DNA of 64,000 nt, taken from Bhargavaea sp. CC-171006 (lineage in GTDB: Bacteria; Bacillota; Bacilli; Bacillales_A; Planococcaceae). The DNA lies in the NCBI RefSeq assembly GCF_009761675.1, contig NZ_QUZH01000033.1:1-64000 (forward strand). The letters run 5' to 3'. This document shows, piece after piece, positions 33,891-43,972 of the stretch. Within the stretch, counting starts at the first letter, position 1. Each line of letters starts with the position of its first letter. Both the position numbers and the translations under genes were made by a program. Under the pieces are notes generated by a model that was not told where the DNA came from, ran no database searches, and worked only from the letters and a program-made list of their open reading frames with translations.

Positions 33891-35121
33891 AAGGCAGTTC
33901 AGGGGAAACCGGAACGGTTTTCTCATCCCGGCCTGCTTTCAGTCCGGCCAGGCAGAGGAGGACGATCGTCACAATGAACATCCAGAGGGATGCTTTCCAG
34001 TTTCCGGACAGGTCATGGAAAGCACCAAACAAGACGGGGCCGGCTGCCGCAAGCAGGTAGCCGATCGACTGGGCCATCCCGGAAAGCGAGGCGGCCTCGG
34101 ATGGCGTATTCGTCCTAAGTGTGAATAACATCATCGCAAGGCCGAATGAGGCACCTCCGGATATCCCCATCAGGATCATCCAGAGCGGGGCGGCAGTCAT
34201 GTTTCCGGAGAACAGCCCACCGTAGCCGATCAGATAAATGACCGTGATCAGGATGACAAGAAGCCGCTGGTCCTTCATCCGCCCGGCGATGATCGGGATC
34301 ATGAACGTGAACGGAATCTGGGAGAACTGGACGAGGGAGAACATCCAGCCCGCCCGTTCCGCATCCATCCCGCGGCCCGTCAGAACTTCCGGCACCCATG
34401 CGGCTGTGGTGAAGAACATGACCGATTGAAGCCCCATAAAAAAGGTGACGCCCCATGCAAGCGGTGACTTCCACAATGGCCGCAGGGCAGGTCCTTTGGC
34501 AGGACCGGAAGCATCAAGCACCGGCCGCTTGGCCACTTGAGGCAGCCAGACAATGGCTGCAATTATTGCAAGCATGGCCCACACACCGAGCGACAATCTC
34601 CAGCCAAGGGATGTTGTAGAGGCGAGCGGTGCACTGACGCCGGCAGCCAATCCGGCGAACAGGTTCATGGAGACGGTGTAGATACCGGTCATCAGCCCGA
34701 CCTGCATGGGGAAATTCATCTTAACGAAACCGGGCAGCAGGACATTGCCGAATGCAATGGCCACTCCGAGAAGGAAAGTGCCGAAAATCAGAAACCCGAT
34801 TCCGCCGGAAGAACGGATGATAATACCGATGGTCAGAAGGAGAAGGGCGATGAAAAGGCTCCTCGCCATGCCGATCCTGTCCGCGATCTTCGGCACGACG
34901 GGTGAAATGGCTGCAAACGCCAAGAGCGGAATCGTGGTCAGGAATCCGGCGACCGTACCTGAAATCGAGAGGTCCTCCATGACTCTTGAAATAACGGGAC
35001 CGACCGATGTCAGAGGGGAGCGGAGACTGAAGGCGATAAATATGACGCCCAGGAGAAGGAGGAGCGTAGCAGGTTTGAGATCCAGTTTTTTCGAGCGGTA
35101 CGACGGAATGTTTCCGTTCAA
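33889..35121 (-). CDS. CynX/NimT-family MFS transporter
   Basis: Twelve-TM MFS protein, 410 aa, similar to cyanate/2-nitroimidazole-type transporters (B. subtilis YycB style): LRSPLTSVGPVISRVMEDL, then repeated Gly/Pro-rich helices and the loop PKIADRIGMARS. The substrate is not predictable. I set a TTG start at 35121 because GGGAGG lies eight bases upstream; an open extension to 35265 runs into the leuS promoter region. Monocistronic. Confidence 0.82.
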   Translation of the reverse strand: MNGNIPSYRSKKLDLKPATLLLLLGVIFIAFSLRSPLTSVGPVISRVMEDLSISGTVAGFLTTIPLLAFAAISPVVPKIADRIGMARSLFIALLLLTIGIIIRSSGGIGFLIFGTFLLGVAIAFGNVLLPGFVKMNFPMQVGLMTGIYTVSMNLFAGLAAGVSAPLASTTSLGWRLSLGVWAMLAIIAAIVWLPQVAKRPVLDASGPAKGPALRPLWKSPLAWGVTFFMGLQSVMFFTTAAWVPEVLTGRGMDAERAGWMFSLVQFSQIPFTFMIPIIAGRMKDQRLLVILITVIYLIGYGGLFSGNMTAAPLWMILMGISGGASFGLAMMLFTLRTNTPSEAASLSGMAQSIGYLLAAAGPVLFGAFHDLSGNWKASLWMFIVTIVLLCLAGLKAGRDEKTVPVSPELP

Positions 35122-35220
35122 GCTAAGCGCCTCCCGACTGTTTAGTGAAGATTTTGGCAAAACTGCCCATTGCACATTATCGTACCACCCGGCATCCATA
35201 TAGTAAACGGCTCCAGGCAC

Positions 35221-35250
35221 TTGCGGCACAACATGGCTTTCGGGTACAAT
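35221..35250 (+). promoter_or_regulatory. Sigma-A promoter of leuS leader
   Basis: TTGCGG (35221-35226), 18-base spacer, TACAAT (35245-35250). It would start the T-box leader near 35257. Confidence 0.68.
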
Positions 35251-35256
35251 GATGGC

Positions 35257-35500
35257 AATACTCAAGGGCGTCGAAGGGGAATAGTAGGCGGCCCGATCCT
35301 TCCAGAGAGCCGGCGGTTGCTGAGAGCCGGCAGGATCGGTCTGCCGAACTCACCCCAGAGTCTGCATCACCGGCACACAGGTTGCCGGGCGGTGCCGTTT
35401 TCCGCGTTAAGGATGAGCTGGACGGCTTGCCGTCAATGTGGGTGGCACCGCGGGAGAATCGACTCTCGTCCCTGACTTTTTTGGGGACGGGAGTTTTTTC
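35257..35500 (+). promoter_or_regulatory. T-box leader (Leu, CTC specifier) upstream of leuS
   Basis: Contains the canonical T-box TGGGTGGCACCGCGG (35439-35453) and a terminator, ACTCTCGTCCC/GGGACGGGAGT then TTTTTT (35462-35499). The specifier loop reads GAA-CTC-ACC with CTC at 35349-35351, a Leu codon matching leuS. A GGTTGCTGAGAGCC stretch fits stem I. Uncharged tRNA-Leu would favour the antiterminator. Confidence 0.95.
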
Positions 35501-35523
35501 ATTTCAGGAGGGAGACAAAAGGC

Positions 35524-37938
35524 ATGAGTTACAATCATCGAGAGATTGACAGCAAGTGGCGGAAGTTCTGGGAAGAAAATAAAACATTTAAAACGGTCGA
35601 TGAGCCGGAAAAACCGAAATTCTACGCGCTGGATATGTTCCCTTATCCATCAGGCGCCGGCCTGCACGTCGGTCATCCGCTCGGCTACATCGCGACTGAT
35701 ATTCTGAGCGGATTCAAGCGGATGCAGGGATATAATGTGCTGCACCCGATGGGCTGGGACGCATTCGGCCTGCCGGCTGAGCAGTATGCGCTCGACACGG
35801 GAAATGACCCGGCTGAATTCACCGCGAAAAACATTGCGACGTTCAAGCGCCAGATGCAGGAGCTCGGCTTTTCCTATGACTGGGACCGCGAAATCAATAC
35901 GACCGACCCGGAATACTACAAGTGGACACAATGGATCTTCATCCAGCTCTATAAAAAAGGACTCGCTTATGTCGATGAAGTGCCGGTCAACTGGTGCCCG
36001 GCACTCGGGACGGTACTAGCCAACGAGGAAGTCATCGATGGCGTTTCGGAACGCGGCGGCCACCCGGTTGAGCGGCGCCCGATGCGCCAGTGGGTGCTGA
36101 AGATCACGGAATACGCCGACCGGCTCCTGGAGGACCTAGACGACCTCGACTGGCCGGACAGCCTCAAAGAGATGCAACGCAACTGGATCGGCCGCTCGGA
36201 AGGCGCCCAGATCACGTTCCCGATCGACGGGACCGATTTGTCTTTCGAGGCATTCACAACACGCCCGGACACGCTTTTCGGCGCGACGTATGCCGTCCTT
36301 GCACCTGAACACAAGCTCGTGGGCCAGATCACGACTGACGGGCAGCGGGCAGCGGTGGAAGGCTATCTTGATAAGATCAAGACAAAGAGCGACCTTGAAC
36401 GGACGGATCTTGCCAAAGAAAAGACCGGCGTCTTCACAGGCGCATACGCCATCAACCCGGTCAGCGGCGAAAAAATGCCGATCTGGATCGCGGACTATGT
36501 CCTCGCTTCATACGGTACAGGGGCCATCATGGCTGTTCCGGCTCATGACGAGCGCGACTACGAGTTTGCCAAGGAATTCAACCTCCCGATCGTAGAGGTC
36601 GTGGCCGGCGGTAACATCGAGGAAGAAGCCTATACCGGCGACGGGGAACATGTGAACTCCGGGTTCCTGAACGGCCTCGGCAAAGAAGAGGGGATCACGA
36701 AGGCGATCGAGTGGCTCGAGGAAAACGGCAAGGGCGAGAGGAAGATCACATACCGCCTGCGTGACTGGCTGTTCTCCCGCCAGCGCTACTGGGGAGAGCC
36801 GATTCCGGTCATCCATTGGGAAGACGGTTCCATGACGACCGTTCCGGAAGAAGAGCTCCCGCTCATGCTTCCGAAAACGGACAACATCCGCCCGAGCGGC
36901 ACCGGCGAATCACCGCTTGCCAATATCGAGGAGTGGGTGAATGTCACGGATCCGAAGACCGGCATGAAGGGCCGCCGCGAAACGAACACGATGCCACAGT
37001 GGGCCGGCAGCTGCTGGTACTACATCCGCTACATCGACCCGCACAACTCCGAGCAGCTGGTAGATCCTGAACTGGCGGAACGCTGGCTTCCGGTCGACAT
37101 CTACGTCGGCGGCGCTGAGCATGCCGTGCTCCATCTCTTGTATGCACGGTTCTGGCATAAGGTGCTTTACGATATCGGTGTGGTCAAGACGAAGGAGCCG
37201 TTCCAGAAGCTCTTTAACCAGGGCATGATCCTCGGTGAGGGCAACGAGAAGATGTCGAAGTCGAAGGGGAATGTCGTCAACCCTGATGATATCGTCGAAA
37301 GCCACGGCGCCGATGCCCTCCGCCTGTATGAAATGTTCATGGGGCCGCTTGATGCATCAAAAGCCTGGTCGACAAACGGGCTCGACGGCTCCCGCAAATT
37401 CCTCGAACGGGTATGGCGCCTGTTCACAGAATCGGACGGTACGCTAGCATCGAAGATCACCGAAGAAAATGACGGTGCACTCGAAAAGGTCTACAACCAG
37501 ACGGTCAAGAAAGTGACCGAGGATCTTGAGAACATGCACAACAACACGGCCATTTCTCAGATGATGGTGTTCATCAATGAAGCGTACAAGGCCGACAAGC
37601 TTCCGAAGGAATACGCGGAAGGCTTCGTCAAGCTGCTGTCGCCGATCTGCCCGTTCATCACGGAAGAGCTATGGCGCGTCCTCGGCCACAATGACTCGAT
37701 CAAGTATGAATCCTGGCCGACTTATGACGAGTCGAAACTCGTCGACGATGAAGTGGAAATCGCCGTCCAGATCAACGGCAAAGTCCGCTCGAAAGTCGTC
37801 GTTCCGGCAGATGTCACGAAGGAAGACCTCGAAGCGGCCGCACTTGCGGAACCGCGTGTCAAAGAGCTCACGGAAGGAAAGGACATCAAGAAAGTCATTG
37901 CCATCCCTGGCCGCCTTGTGAACATTGTTGCGAAATAA
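35524..37938 (+). CDS. leuS: Leucyl-tRNA synthetase
   Basis: Class I aminoacyl-tRNA synthetase, 804 aa. The HIGH motif appears as HVGH in [13 protein letters not shown], the editing domain has [11 protein letters not shown], and the KMSKS motif is exact at about residues 576-580 ([10 protein letters not shown]). AGGAGG lies 10 bases before the ATG. Controlled by the upstream leucine T-box. Confidence 0.98.
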   Translation: MSYNHREIDSKWRKFWEENKTFKTVDEPEKPKFYALDMFPYPSGAGLHVGHPLGYIATDILSGFKRMQGYNVLHPMGWDAFGLPAEQYALDTGNDPAEFTAKNIATFKRQMQELGFSYDWDREINTTDPEYYKWTQWIFIQLYKKGLAYVDEVPVNWCPALGTVLANEEVIDGVSERGGHPVERRPMRQWVLKITEYADRLLEDLDDLDWPDSLKEMQRNWIGRSEGAQITFPIDGTDLSFEAFTTRPDTLFGATYAVLAPEHKLVGQITTDGQRAAVEGYLDKIKTKSDLERTDLAKEKTGVFTGAYAINPVSGEKMPIWIADYVLASYGTGAIMAVPAHDERDYEFAKEFNLPIVEVVAGGNIEEEAYTGDGEHVNSGFLNGLGKEEGITKAIEWLEENGKGERKITYRLRDWLFSRQRYWGEPIPVIHWEDGSMTTVPEEELPLMLPKTDNIRPSGTGESPLANIEEWVNVTDPKTGMKGRRETNTMPQWAGSCWYYIRYIDPHNSEQLVDPELAERWLPVDIYVGGAEHAVLHLLYARFWHKVLYDIGVVKTKEPFQKLFNQGMILGEGNEKMSKSKGNVVNPDDIVESHGADALRLYEMFMGPLDASKAWSTNGLDGSRKFLERVWRLFTESDGTLASKITEENDGALEKVYNQTVKKVTEDLENMHNNTAISQMMVFINEAYKADKLPKEYAEGFVKLLSPICPFITEELWRVLGHNDSIKYESWPTYDESKLVDDEVEIAVQINGKVRSKVVVPADVTKEDLEAAALAEPRVKELTEGKDIKKVIAIPGRLVNIVAK

Positions 37939-37952
37939 GTTGTACATGAAGA

Positions 37953-37985
37953 GAACCCGGAGCGGAATGGCTCCGGGTTCTTTTG
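37953..37985 (+). terminator. Terminator of leuS
   Basis: Stem GAACCCGGAGC/GCTCCGGGTTC with a short loop, then TTTTG. Confidence 0.9.
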
Positions 37986-38009
37986 TTGGCATGGCATCTT
38001 AATGAGGTG

Positions 38010-38135
38010 AGCGCGCATAGGAAGCAGGTAAGCGCGCATAGAAAGTCGTTGAGCACGCATAGAACTGGCAGAAGCGCGCATAGAAAGTCGTTGAGCGCGC
38101 ATAGAACTGGCAGAAGCGCGCATAGAGCCACGCAA
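38010..38135. repeat. Six-copy 21-bp tandem repeat
   Basis: The 11-mer AGCGCGCATAG begins at 38010, 38031, 38052 (one change, AGCACGCATAG), 38073, 38094 and 38115, an exact 21-bp period. The 10-base spacers after copies 2 to 5 alternate AAAGTCGTTG, AACTGGCAGA, AAAGTCGTTG, AACTGGCAGA, so there is also a 42-bp higher-order repeat. It lies between leuS and ytfP terminators, in non-coding DNA. Confidence 0.95.
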
Positions 38136-38143
38136 CCATACCA

Positions 38144-38176
38144 AAACCGCCCGCTGAATCTCAGCAGGCGGTTTCA
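38144..38176 (-). terminator. Terminator of ytfP
   Basis: Stem AAACCGCCCGCTGA/TCAGCAGGCGGTTT with one mismatch. On the minus strand GGTTTTGG follows. Confidence 0.78.
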
Positions 38177-38186
38177 TAGTTTGATA

Positions 38187-39458
38187 TCATACTTCTCTCC
38201 CGGCAGCCAGTTTGCCCGCGTTCATGCCGGCGATCCTGCCCGTGACGAGGGCGGATGTGATGTTGTAGCCGCCGGTATAACCATGGATGTCGAGTACCTC
38301 ACCGCAGAAGAAGAGGCCTTCCTTTTTCTTCGAGGCCATTGTTTTCGGTCCGATTTCTTTGACGGAAACGCCGCCTCCTGTGACGAACGCTTTCTCGATC
38401 GGCTGGGTACCGTTTACGGTCATTTCAAACGAATGTAGGGATAGCGCAAGTTTTCTGAGCTTGTCGTGGGCGATCTGTCCGGCGGGAGAGGCGGGATCGA
38501 TATCCGCGCGGTCCATAAGGAACAGGAGCCAGCGTTCGGGGACAAGGCCTTTCCAGAGATTCTTCGCCGCTTTCTTCGGCTCTTCCTTGCCGGTGCGGAC
38601 AAGCTGTTGGAAGGTTTCTTCCGTATTTTGGTCAGGCATTGCATCAATCTGTACTGTAACTGGCTTGCCGCCGTTTTTCTTCCGTTCCTTCACGACGAAC
38701 TGGCTGCACCGGAGGATCGCCGGGCCGCTCAGGCCGAAGTGGGTGAACAGCATGTCCATCCGATGGGTGACGAGCGTCTTGCCTTTCTTGTTCAGGACGG
38801 AAACAGCCGTGTCGCGAAGGGCCAGTCCCTGCAATTCCCTTGAACGGATGAATGATTCATCGGAAAGCAGGGGAACTTCCGTCGGATACAGCTCGGTCAC
38901 AGTGTGGCCTGCCCGCTCCGCCCACGGATAGCCATCGCCGGTCGATCCGGTCTGCGGGACGGCTTTGCCGCCGGTCGCAACGACGACCGCCTTGGAACGG
39001 ATCTCTTCCCCGTTTTCCAGACGGACACCGAGGGTGTGCTCGTCGTCCATAAGGAGTTTGGCCACACGTGCCCCGAAACGCACCTTTACTCCGAGTTTGT
39101 CCAGTTCACCGGTCAGGGCATTGACGACATCCATCGCCTGGTCCGACACCGGGAACATCCGGCCATGGTCTTCTTCCTTAAGCGGAACACCGAGACCTTC
39201 GAAAAAGCGGATGATGTCCCGGTTGTCGAAAACGGAAAACGGGCTGTAAAGGAATCGCCCATTGCCGGGGATGTGCCGGATGATCTCATCATATTCGAGG
39301 TTATTCGTCACATTGCAGCGGCCGCCGCCGCTGATGGCGAGCTTCTTGCCCAGTTTGTTTCCTTTTTCGATCAGCAGCACGCGTGCGCCTTCAGCACCGG
39401 CGGCTGCGGCGGCCATCAGGCCGGATGGCCCGCCGCCGATCACGATTACATCTTGCAT
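38187..39458 (-). CDS. ytfP: HI0933/BaiN-family flavoprotein YtfP
   Basis: FAD-dependent oxidoreductase of unknown substrate, 423 aa. The Rossmann motif [16 protein letters not shown] is at the N terminus, the family-specific [14 protein letters not shown] follows, and the C terminus has [16 protein letters not shown] for FAD. AAGGAGC precedes the ATG. A TGTATAAT extended -10 on the minus strand (39548-39541) is a likely promoter. It is divergent from ytgP. Confidence 0.9.
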   Translation of the reverse strand: MQDVIVIGGGPSGLMAAAAAGAEGARVLLIEKGNKLGKKLAISGGGRCNVTNNLEYDEIIRHIPGNGRFLYSPFSVFDNRDIIRFFEGLGVPLKEEDHGRMFPVSDQAMDVVNALTGELDKLGVKVRFGARVAKLLMDDEHTLGVRLENGEEIRSKAVVVATGGKAVPQTGSTGDGYPWAERAGHTVTELYPTEVPLLSDESFIRSRELQGLALRDTAVSVLNKKGKTLVTHRMDMLFTHFGLSGPAILRCSQFVVKERKKNGGKPVTVQIDAMPDQNTEETFQQLVRTGKEEPKKAAKNLWKGLVPERWLLFLMDRADIDPASPAGQIAHDKLRKLALSLHSFEMTVNGTQPIEKAFVTGGGVSVKEIGPKTMASKKKEGLFFCGEVLDIHGYTGGYNITSALVTGRIAGMNAGKLAAGREV

Positions 39459-39628
39459 ATGGAAATGCTCCTTTCGGATGCTCCGTTCTGTTTAACTTGT
39501 ATATGAATTCTATACCCGCTATGGCCCTTGGCCCGGCCACTATTATACACGGTTTTCTTCAAAAGAATTTGAGATATTGGGCGGGGCGGAGTAAACTGGT
39601 CTTTAGCTTATAAGAATGGAAGGGTCAC

Positions 39629-41239
39629 ATGTCATCGAATTTAGTCAAAGGGACGGCGATTTTGTCGATCGGCCTGTTCCTGTCCAAGGCACTCGGTCTT
39701 TTGTATGTCATTCCGCTCTATGCGATGGTCGGAGAAGAGAATCTTGGCCTCTATCAGTATGCCTATATTCCCTATAACATCATGCTTTCATTTGCAATTT
39801 CGGGCATGCCGATCGCCGTTTCAAAATATGTATCGAAATACAACGCGCTTGGTGATTATCAGGCGGGGAGGAAACTGCTTAAATCCAGCCAATGGATCAT
39901 GATCGGCTCGGGGATCGTTTCATTCCTCCTGCTGTTCTTCCTGGCGGAACCCATCGCGCAGATTGTCCGTGCCGATGATGAGCAGGCGTTCACTGTCGAT
40001 GAGATCGCAGGCGTCATCCGTCTCGTCAGCTTCGCACTGATCGTGGTTCCGTTCATGAGCCTTACCCGCGGCTTTTTCCAGGGATATCAGCAATTCACAC
40101 CTACAGCGGTTTCCCAGCTGATCGAGCAGATTGTAAGGATCCTGTTTGTCCTTGCCGGCGTGTATATTGTCCTTAACTTCACGGAAGGCTCAGAGAAGAC
40201 CGCAATTTCTTTTGCGGTATTCGCGGCATTTGTCGGAGCAGTCGCGGGCCTGGCCGTCCTGTACTTCTACTGGAGACGTGAGAAGCCGGAGATGGACAGT
40301 CTTCTTGCCGAAAGCTCCGGCAGTGGAGACGTCCGGCTGAAGGATATGTATCGTGAAATGCTCGTCTATATTTTCCCGATCGTCCTGGTCGGGCTGGCAA
40401 ACCCCCTGTTCCAGTTTGTCGATATGCTTACATTCAACCGGGCGATGGCGTCAATCGGGCTCGCATCTGTATCCGATGGCCAGCTCGGCATGCTGAACTT
40501 CTCGACTCACAAAATCGTCATGATTCCGGTAATGATCGGTACCGCATTTTCGATGGCGATCATCCCCATCGTGACCGGCTACTTTACAAAGGGCGACCGG
40601 CTCGGCATGACCCGGTCACTTGATCAGGTGTTCCAAATCACTGCGTTCATGACGCTGCCGATGATTACGGGACTGATGATCCTATCGGACGAGCTGTATC
40701 ATCTGCTGTTCGAACAAAGCCGTGTCGGGGCAGACATCCTGAGGACATACGCGCCTGCGTCGCTGCTGTTTGCGCTCTATTCGATTTCGGGATCGATTCT
40801 CCAGGCAATCGACCGTCATAAATGGATTGTCCTGAACCTGATGGTCGGGCTTCTCCTCAAGCTTGCCCTGAACATTCCACTGATCCGGCTGTTCGAAGCC
40901 GAAGGGGCAATTTATGCCACCGTGATCGGATACGGCGTGGCAGTGGCAATGAATATCGGCGTGGCCGTTCATACTCTCCGCTACCGGTCCCGCATGGTCA
41001 TCCGCAGGCTATTCCTGATCCTGCTGTTCAATGCGGTCATGGGTCTGGCTGCCTGGGGGGTCCTGCGCGGACTTTACCTCTTCGGAGAAGCAGACGGAAA
41101 AGGGGATGCTTTCCTCTATATCCTGATCACCGGGATTGCAGGAGCGGTTGTATATGCCTACCTTGCTTTCCGTTCGGGACTTGCACAGAAATTGTTCGGT
41201 GACAGGCTTAAGCGAATTACGAAAAAGTTTGGAATGTGA
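39629..41239 (+). CDS. murJ: Lipid II flippase-type MOP protein (MurJ/YtgP)
   Basis: Polysaccharide-biosynthesis MOP-superfamily membrane protein, 536 aa, about fourteen hydrophobic segments. It is orthologous in size and context to B. subtilis YtgP, a MurJ that flips lipid II. N-terminal SIGLFLSKALGLLYVIPLYA and the central IFPIVLVGLANPLFQFVDML carry the conserved charged and amphipathic pattern. It is followed 12 bases later by ytzG. Confidence 0.88.
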   Translation: MSSNLVKGTAILSIGLFLSKALGLLYVIPLYAMVGEENLGLYQYAYIPYNIMLSFAISGMPIAVSKYVSKYNALGDYQAGRKLLKSSQWIMIGSGIVSFLLLFFLAEPIAQIVRADDEQAFTVDEIAGVIRLVSFALIVVPFMSLTRGFFQGYQQFTPTAVSQLIEQIVRILFVLAGVYIVLNFTEGSEKTAISFAVFAAFVGAVAGLAVLYFYWRREKPEMDSLLAESSGSGDVRLKDMYREMLVYIFPIVLVGLANPLFQFVDMLTFNRAMASIGLASVSDGQLGMLNFSTHKIVMIPVMIGTAFSMAIIPIVTGYFTKGDRLGMTRSLDQVFQITAFMTLPMITGLMILSDELYHLLFEQSRVGADILRTYAPASLLFALYSISGSILQAIDRHKWIVLNLMVGLLLKLALNIPLIRLFEAEGAIYATVIGYGVAVAMNIGVAVHTLRYRSRMVIRRLFLILLFNAVMGLAAWGVLRGLYLFGEADGKGDAFLYILITGIAGAVVYAYLAFRSGLAQKLFGDRLKRITKKFGM

Positions 41240-41250
41240 GGTGTGTGGTG

Positions 41251-41961
41251 ATGAGGCTTGATAAATTGCTTGCCAACTCGGGATATGGTTCGAGAAAAGA
41301 GGTCAAAGCCCTTCTCAAGCAGGGAGCGGTGTCAGTGGACGGAGACCCGGTGAAAGACCCGGCATTCCACGTCGACCCGGAAATCCGGGAGGTGACCGTG
41401 TTCGGAGATCCTGTTGACTACAGGGAATTCATCTATCTGATGATGAACAAGCCGCCCGGCGTCATCTCGGCGACGGAAGACACCCGGGACCGGACGGTGG
41501 TCGATCTTCTCCCGTATGAATATCGCCGATTCAAGCCGTTCCCTGTCGGCCGGCTCGACAAGGACACGGAAGGGCTCCTGCTGATCACCAATGACGGGAA
41601 GCTCTCCCATGAACTGCTGTCCCCGAAAAAGCATGTCGGGAAAAAGTACTACGCAGTGATAGAAGGGGAAGTGACCGATGCGGACGGTGAGGCGTTTAAG
41701 GCGGGGGTAACGCTTGACGATGGCTATGTCACCAAACCGGCCGAATTGAGCATTCTGAGGAGCGGGCCCGAATCCGAAATCGAGCTCATCATCACCGAAG
41801 GGAAATTCCACCAGGTAAAGCGGATGTTCGAAGCAAGAGACAAACGCGTCACTTATCTGAAGCGCCTGACGATGGGACCTCTTGGACTGGACCCGGATCT
41901 CGCGACAGGGGAATGGCGGGAACTCTCGGATGAGGAACTTCTTGATCTGAAAAACAGATGA
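41251..41961 (+). CDS. ytzG: RsuA-family rRNA pseudouridine synthase (YtzG)
   Basis: 236 aa. An N-terminal S4 RNA-binding domain (MRLDKLLANSGYGSRKEVK) precedes the pseudouridine synthase domain with catalytic Asp in VGRLDKDTEGLLLITND. Likely modifies 16S rRNA, as RsuA modifies U516. I choose the ATG at 41251 (seven bases after GAGGTG); a GTG at 41236 overlaps the murJ stop and lacks a site. Confidence 0.92.
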   Translation: MRLDKLLANSGYGSRKEVKALLKQGAVSVDGDPVKDPAFHVDPEIREVTVFGDPVDYREFIYLMMNKPPGVISATEDTRDRTVVDLLPYEYRRFKPFPVGRLDKDTEGLLLITNDGKLSHELLSPKKHVGKKYYAVIEGEVTDADGEAFKAGVTLDDGYVTKPAELSILRSGPESEIELIITEGKFHQVKRMFEARDKRVTYLKRLTMGPLGLDPDLATGEWRELSDEELLDLKNR

Positions 41962-41978
41962 ATATTTTTCTGCAACAG

Positions 41979-42020
41979 AAAAGGACGGCACCCGTATCCG
42001 TGATCGGGGACCGTCCTTTT
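41979..42020 (+). terminator. Terminator of ytzG
   Basis: AAAAGGACGG pairs with CCGTCCTTTT with inner CCCG/CGGG pairing; the T-run ends the stem. Confidence 0.75.
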
Positions 42021-42036
42021 CGGTATGTGTACACAC

Positions 42037-42258
42037 TTATGAAGACAGCTTCACTCGTTTGTTCGTCGTTGTCCATTTGCCCCGGCTTGGACTGCTTACC
42101 AGGCCATTAAACGCAAGCACGCTCAAATCTCGTTGCACCGTGCGCGGAGTGATGCCGAATGCATCGACCAGATCATCGGTCGAAACGGTGCCCTGATCAC
42201 GGATGTACATGTACACATCCTTAATGCGGGTCAGCATCCGGTCGGTAGTCGGTTTCAA
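42037..42258 (-). CDS. ytzE: Small DeoR-type HTH protein YtzE
   Basis: 73 aa containing only a DeoR-family winged HTH (VSTDDLVDAFGITPRTVQRDLSVLAFNGLV) and a basic tail, with no sugar-binding domain. It matches B. subtilis YtzE in size and in lying near ytfP-ytgP-ytzG-pepV. The target is unknown. It has a long leader of about 120 bases from its promoter. Confidence 0.85.
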   Translation of the reverse strand: MKPTTDRMLTRIKDVYMYIRDQGTVSTDDLVDAFGITPRTVQRDLSVLAFNGLVSSPSRGKWTTTNKRVKLSS

Positions 42259-42259
42259 A

Positions 42260-42390
42260 TCGTAACCACTCCTTCATCATATTCTCCATGTCAAGACCAG
42301 CGGACGACCTAAAGCTTCGAGCTCTGCTCGATACTTTTCGGCTGAGGGCGTACACATCCTTTTTTCAATTTGAGCTTTATCGGCTCGCTA
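42260..42390 (-). other. ytzE leader region
   Basis: Untranslated leader on the minus strand between the ytzE promoter and gene. It contains the hairpin CGAGC-AGA-GCTCG and a GAAGGAG ribosome site. No riboswitch family is recognised. Confidence 0.4.
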
Positions 42391-42392
42391 TC

Positions 42393-42421
42393 ATTATACA
42401 ATAATAGTTTGACTATTCCAA
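42393..42421 (-). promoter_or_regulatory. Sigma-A promoter of ytzE
   Basis: On the minus strand TTGGAA (42421-42416), 17-base spacer, perfect TATAAT (42398-42393). Confidence 0.85.
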
Positions 42422-42435
42422 TGCATCTAACATTT

Positions 42436-42465
42436 TTTACATCTTCTTTACAGGAGTGTTACAAT
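42436..42465 (+). promoter_or_regulatory. Sigma-A promoter of pepV
   Basis: TTTACA (42436-42441), 18-base spacer, TACAAT (42460-42465). Divergent from the ytzE promoter. Confidence 0.72.
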
Positions 42466-42533
42466 GGGCGGCCAGCTTTCAATTTTCTGCCGAGTGTGTA
42501 GAATGGCAGTAAGAAAAGGGAGGAAAGAGCCGA

Positions 42534-43946
42534 ATGGACTGGAAACAAAATGCGGAACATATTGAACAGCAGATGATATCGGATCTGAAGTCGCTCATCT
42601 CCATCAAGAGCGTTCTGGATGAATCGGCCTCAACCGAGAATGCGCCATTTGGTCCCGGACCGAAACAGGCATTGGACTGGCTTCTCGACCGCGGCAGGGA
42701 AGCGGGCATGTCAGTCAAAGAGGTCGGTGGTGCAGCCGGCCATATTGAAATCGGCGAAGGGGACGGCCTTCTTGGCATTTTGTGCCACGTGGATGTTGTG
42801 CCGGCCGGAGACGGATGGGAGACGCCGCCATTCGAAGGCCATGAGCGCAATGGAAGGTTGTATGGAAGAGGTGCCATCGATGACAAAGGCCCGACAATTG
42901 CGGCCTTCCATGCGATGAAAATGATCAAGGAATCCGGGATTGCTCTCAATAAACGGATCCGGCTGATTGTCGGCACCGATGAAGAAAGCGGATTCCGATG
43001 CATGAAGCGCTATTTCGAGACGGAAGAAATGCCCGGGATCGGATTCGCACCGGATGCCGACTTCCCGATCATCCATGCGGAAAAAGGGATTGCGGACCTT
43101 GTCTTTTCACAGTTGCCGGGAAAGGATGCGGGACTGCTCCACTCCTTCCGTTCAGGGGACAGGACGAACATGGTCCCTGACGTTGCCCGGGCTGAGATTT
43201 CGGTTCCTGAAACCATATCCGGCCTTGAAGATGCGTTCCGTTCATTTTTGGAAGAGACCGGGGCATCGGGTGAAATCATAAACCATGGCGAGTCTTGGGT
43301 GATCATCCTCAATGGGAAAGCTGCACATGCCATGGAACCGGAAGATGGGGTCAATGCCGGTGTCCTGCTTGCAAGGTTTCTCGATCCATACATGGAGGGG
43401 GCTTCCGCACGCTTCACTTCCTTTGTCACGCAGGCATTTGGTGACGCGTCCAGGGGACATGCGCTCGGATTGGATTTTTCCGATGAAATTTCCGGAGAGA
43501 CCACACTCAATGCCGGGATTCTGACGTATAATGGGTCAAAGGGTGGCGAGGTCTCCGTCAGCATGCGCTATTCCGTCACTTTTCCGAAAGAGGAAAAGCT
43601 GGCCGCATGCCGGGAAGCCCTTGAAGGCTCCGGCTTCACTCTTGATATCGTGTCCGACTCTCCGCCCCATCATGTGGACGCGGGCGACCCGCTGATCCGC
43701 ACGCTCAGTGAGGTGTACGAACGGCAGACCGGCGAAAAGGCAGAGCTCCTCGCGATCGGCGGGGGAACTTATGCACGAACACTCGAGAAAGGTGTCGCCT
43801 TCGGCATGCTTTTCCCGGGAAGGCCGGATGTCGCCCATCAGGCGGACGAGTATGTGGATATCGAGGATCTCGTGAAGGCAGCCGCAATTTATGCGGATGC
43901 CATTGCATCCCTTGCAGGTGAACAGCCAACGGACAATAACAACTAA
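42534..43946 (+). CDS. pepV: M20 dipeptidase PepV
   Basis: Zinc-dependent cytoplasmic dipeptidase, 470 aa, the normal PepV length. Metal and catalytic residues are visible in LGILCHVDVVPAGDGW, RGAIDDKGP and IVGTDEESGFRC (catalytic Glu pair), with a His in the C-terminal VAHQADEYV. GGGAGGAAAG precedes the ATG. It forms an operon with dat, as commonly seen in Bacillales. Confidence 0.94.
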   Translation: MDWKQNAEHIEQQMISDLKSLISIKSVLDESASTENAPFGPGPKQALDWLLDRGREAGMSVKEVGGAAGHIEIGEGDGLLGILCHVDVVPAGDGWETPPFEGHERNGRLYGRGAIDDKGPTIAAFHAMKMIKESGIALNKRIRLIVGTDEESGFRCMKRYFETEEMPGIGFAPDADFPIIHAEKGIADLVFSQLPGKDAGLLHSFRSGDRTNMVPDVARAEISVPETISGLEDAFRSFLEETGASGEIINHGESWVIILNGKAAHAMEPEDGVNAGVLLARFLDPYMEGASARFTSFVTQAFGDASRGHALGLDFSDEISGETTLNAGILTYNGSKGGEVSVSMRYSVTFPKEEKLAACREALEGSGFTLDIVSDSPPHHVDAGDPLIRTLSEVYERQTGEKAELLAIGGGTYARTLEKGVAFGMLFPGRPDVAHQADEYVDIEDLVKAAAIYADAIASLAGEQPTDNNN

Positions 43947-43972
43947 TTCGTATGAAAGAAGGATTAAAAAAT

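Noticed and set aside
38010-38135. CRISPR-like reading of the tandem repeat
   Set aside because: Repeats are 11 bases and spacers 10 bases, and the spacers recur. No cas genes are present.
37983-38438. Open frames on both strands reading heptapeptide repeats (SAHRKSL and the like)
   Set aside because: They are the product of the 21-bp tandem repeat (seven codons per unit) in any open frame. No ribosome site is present, and the 3' part runs antisense into ytfP.
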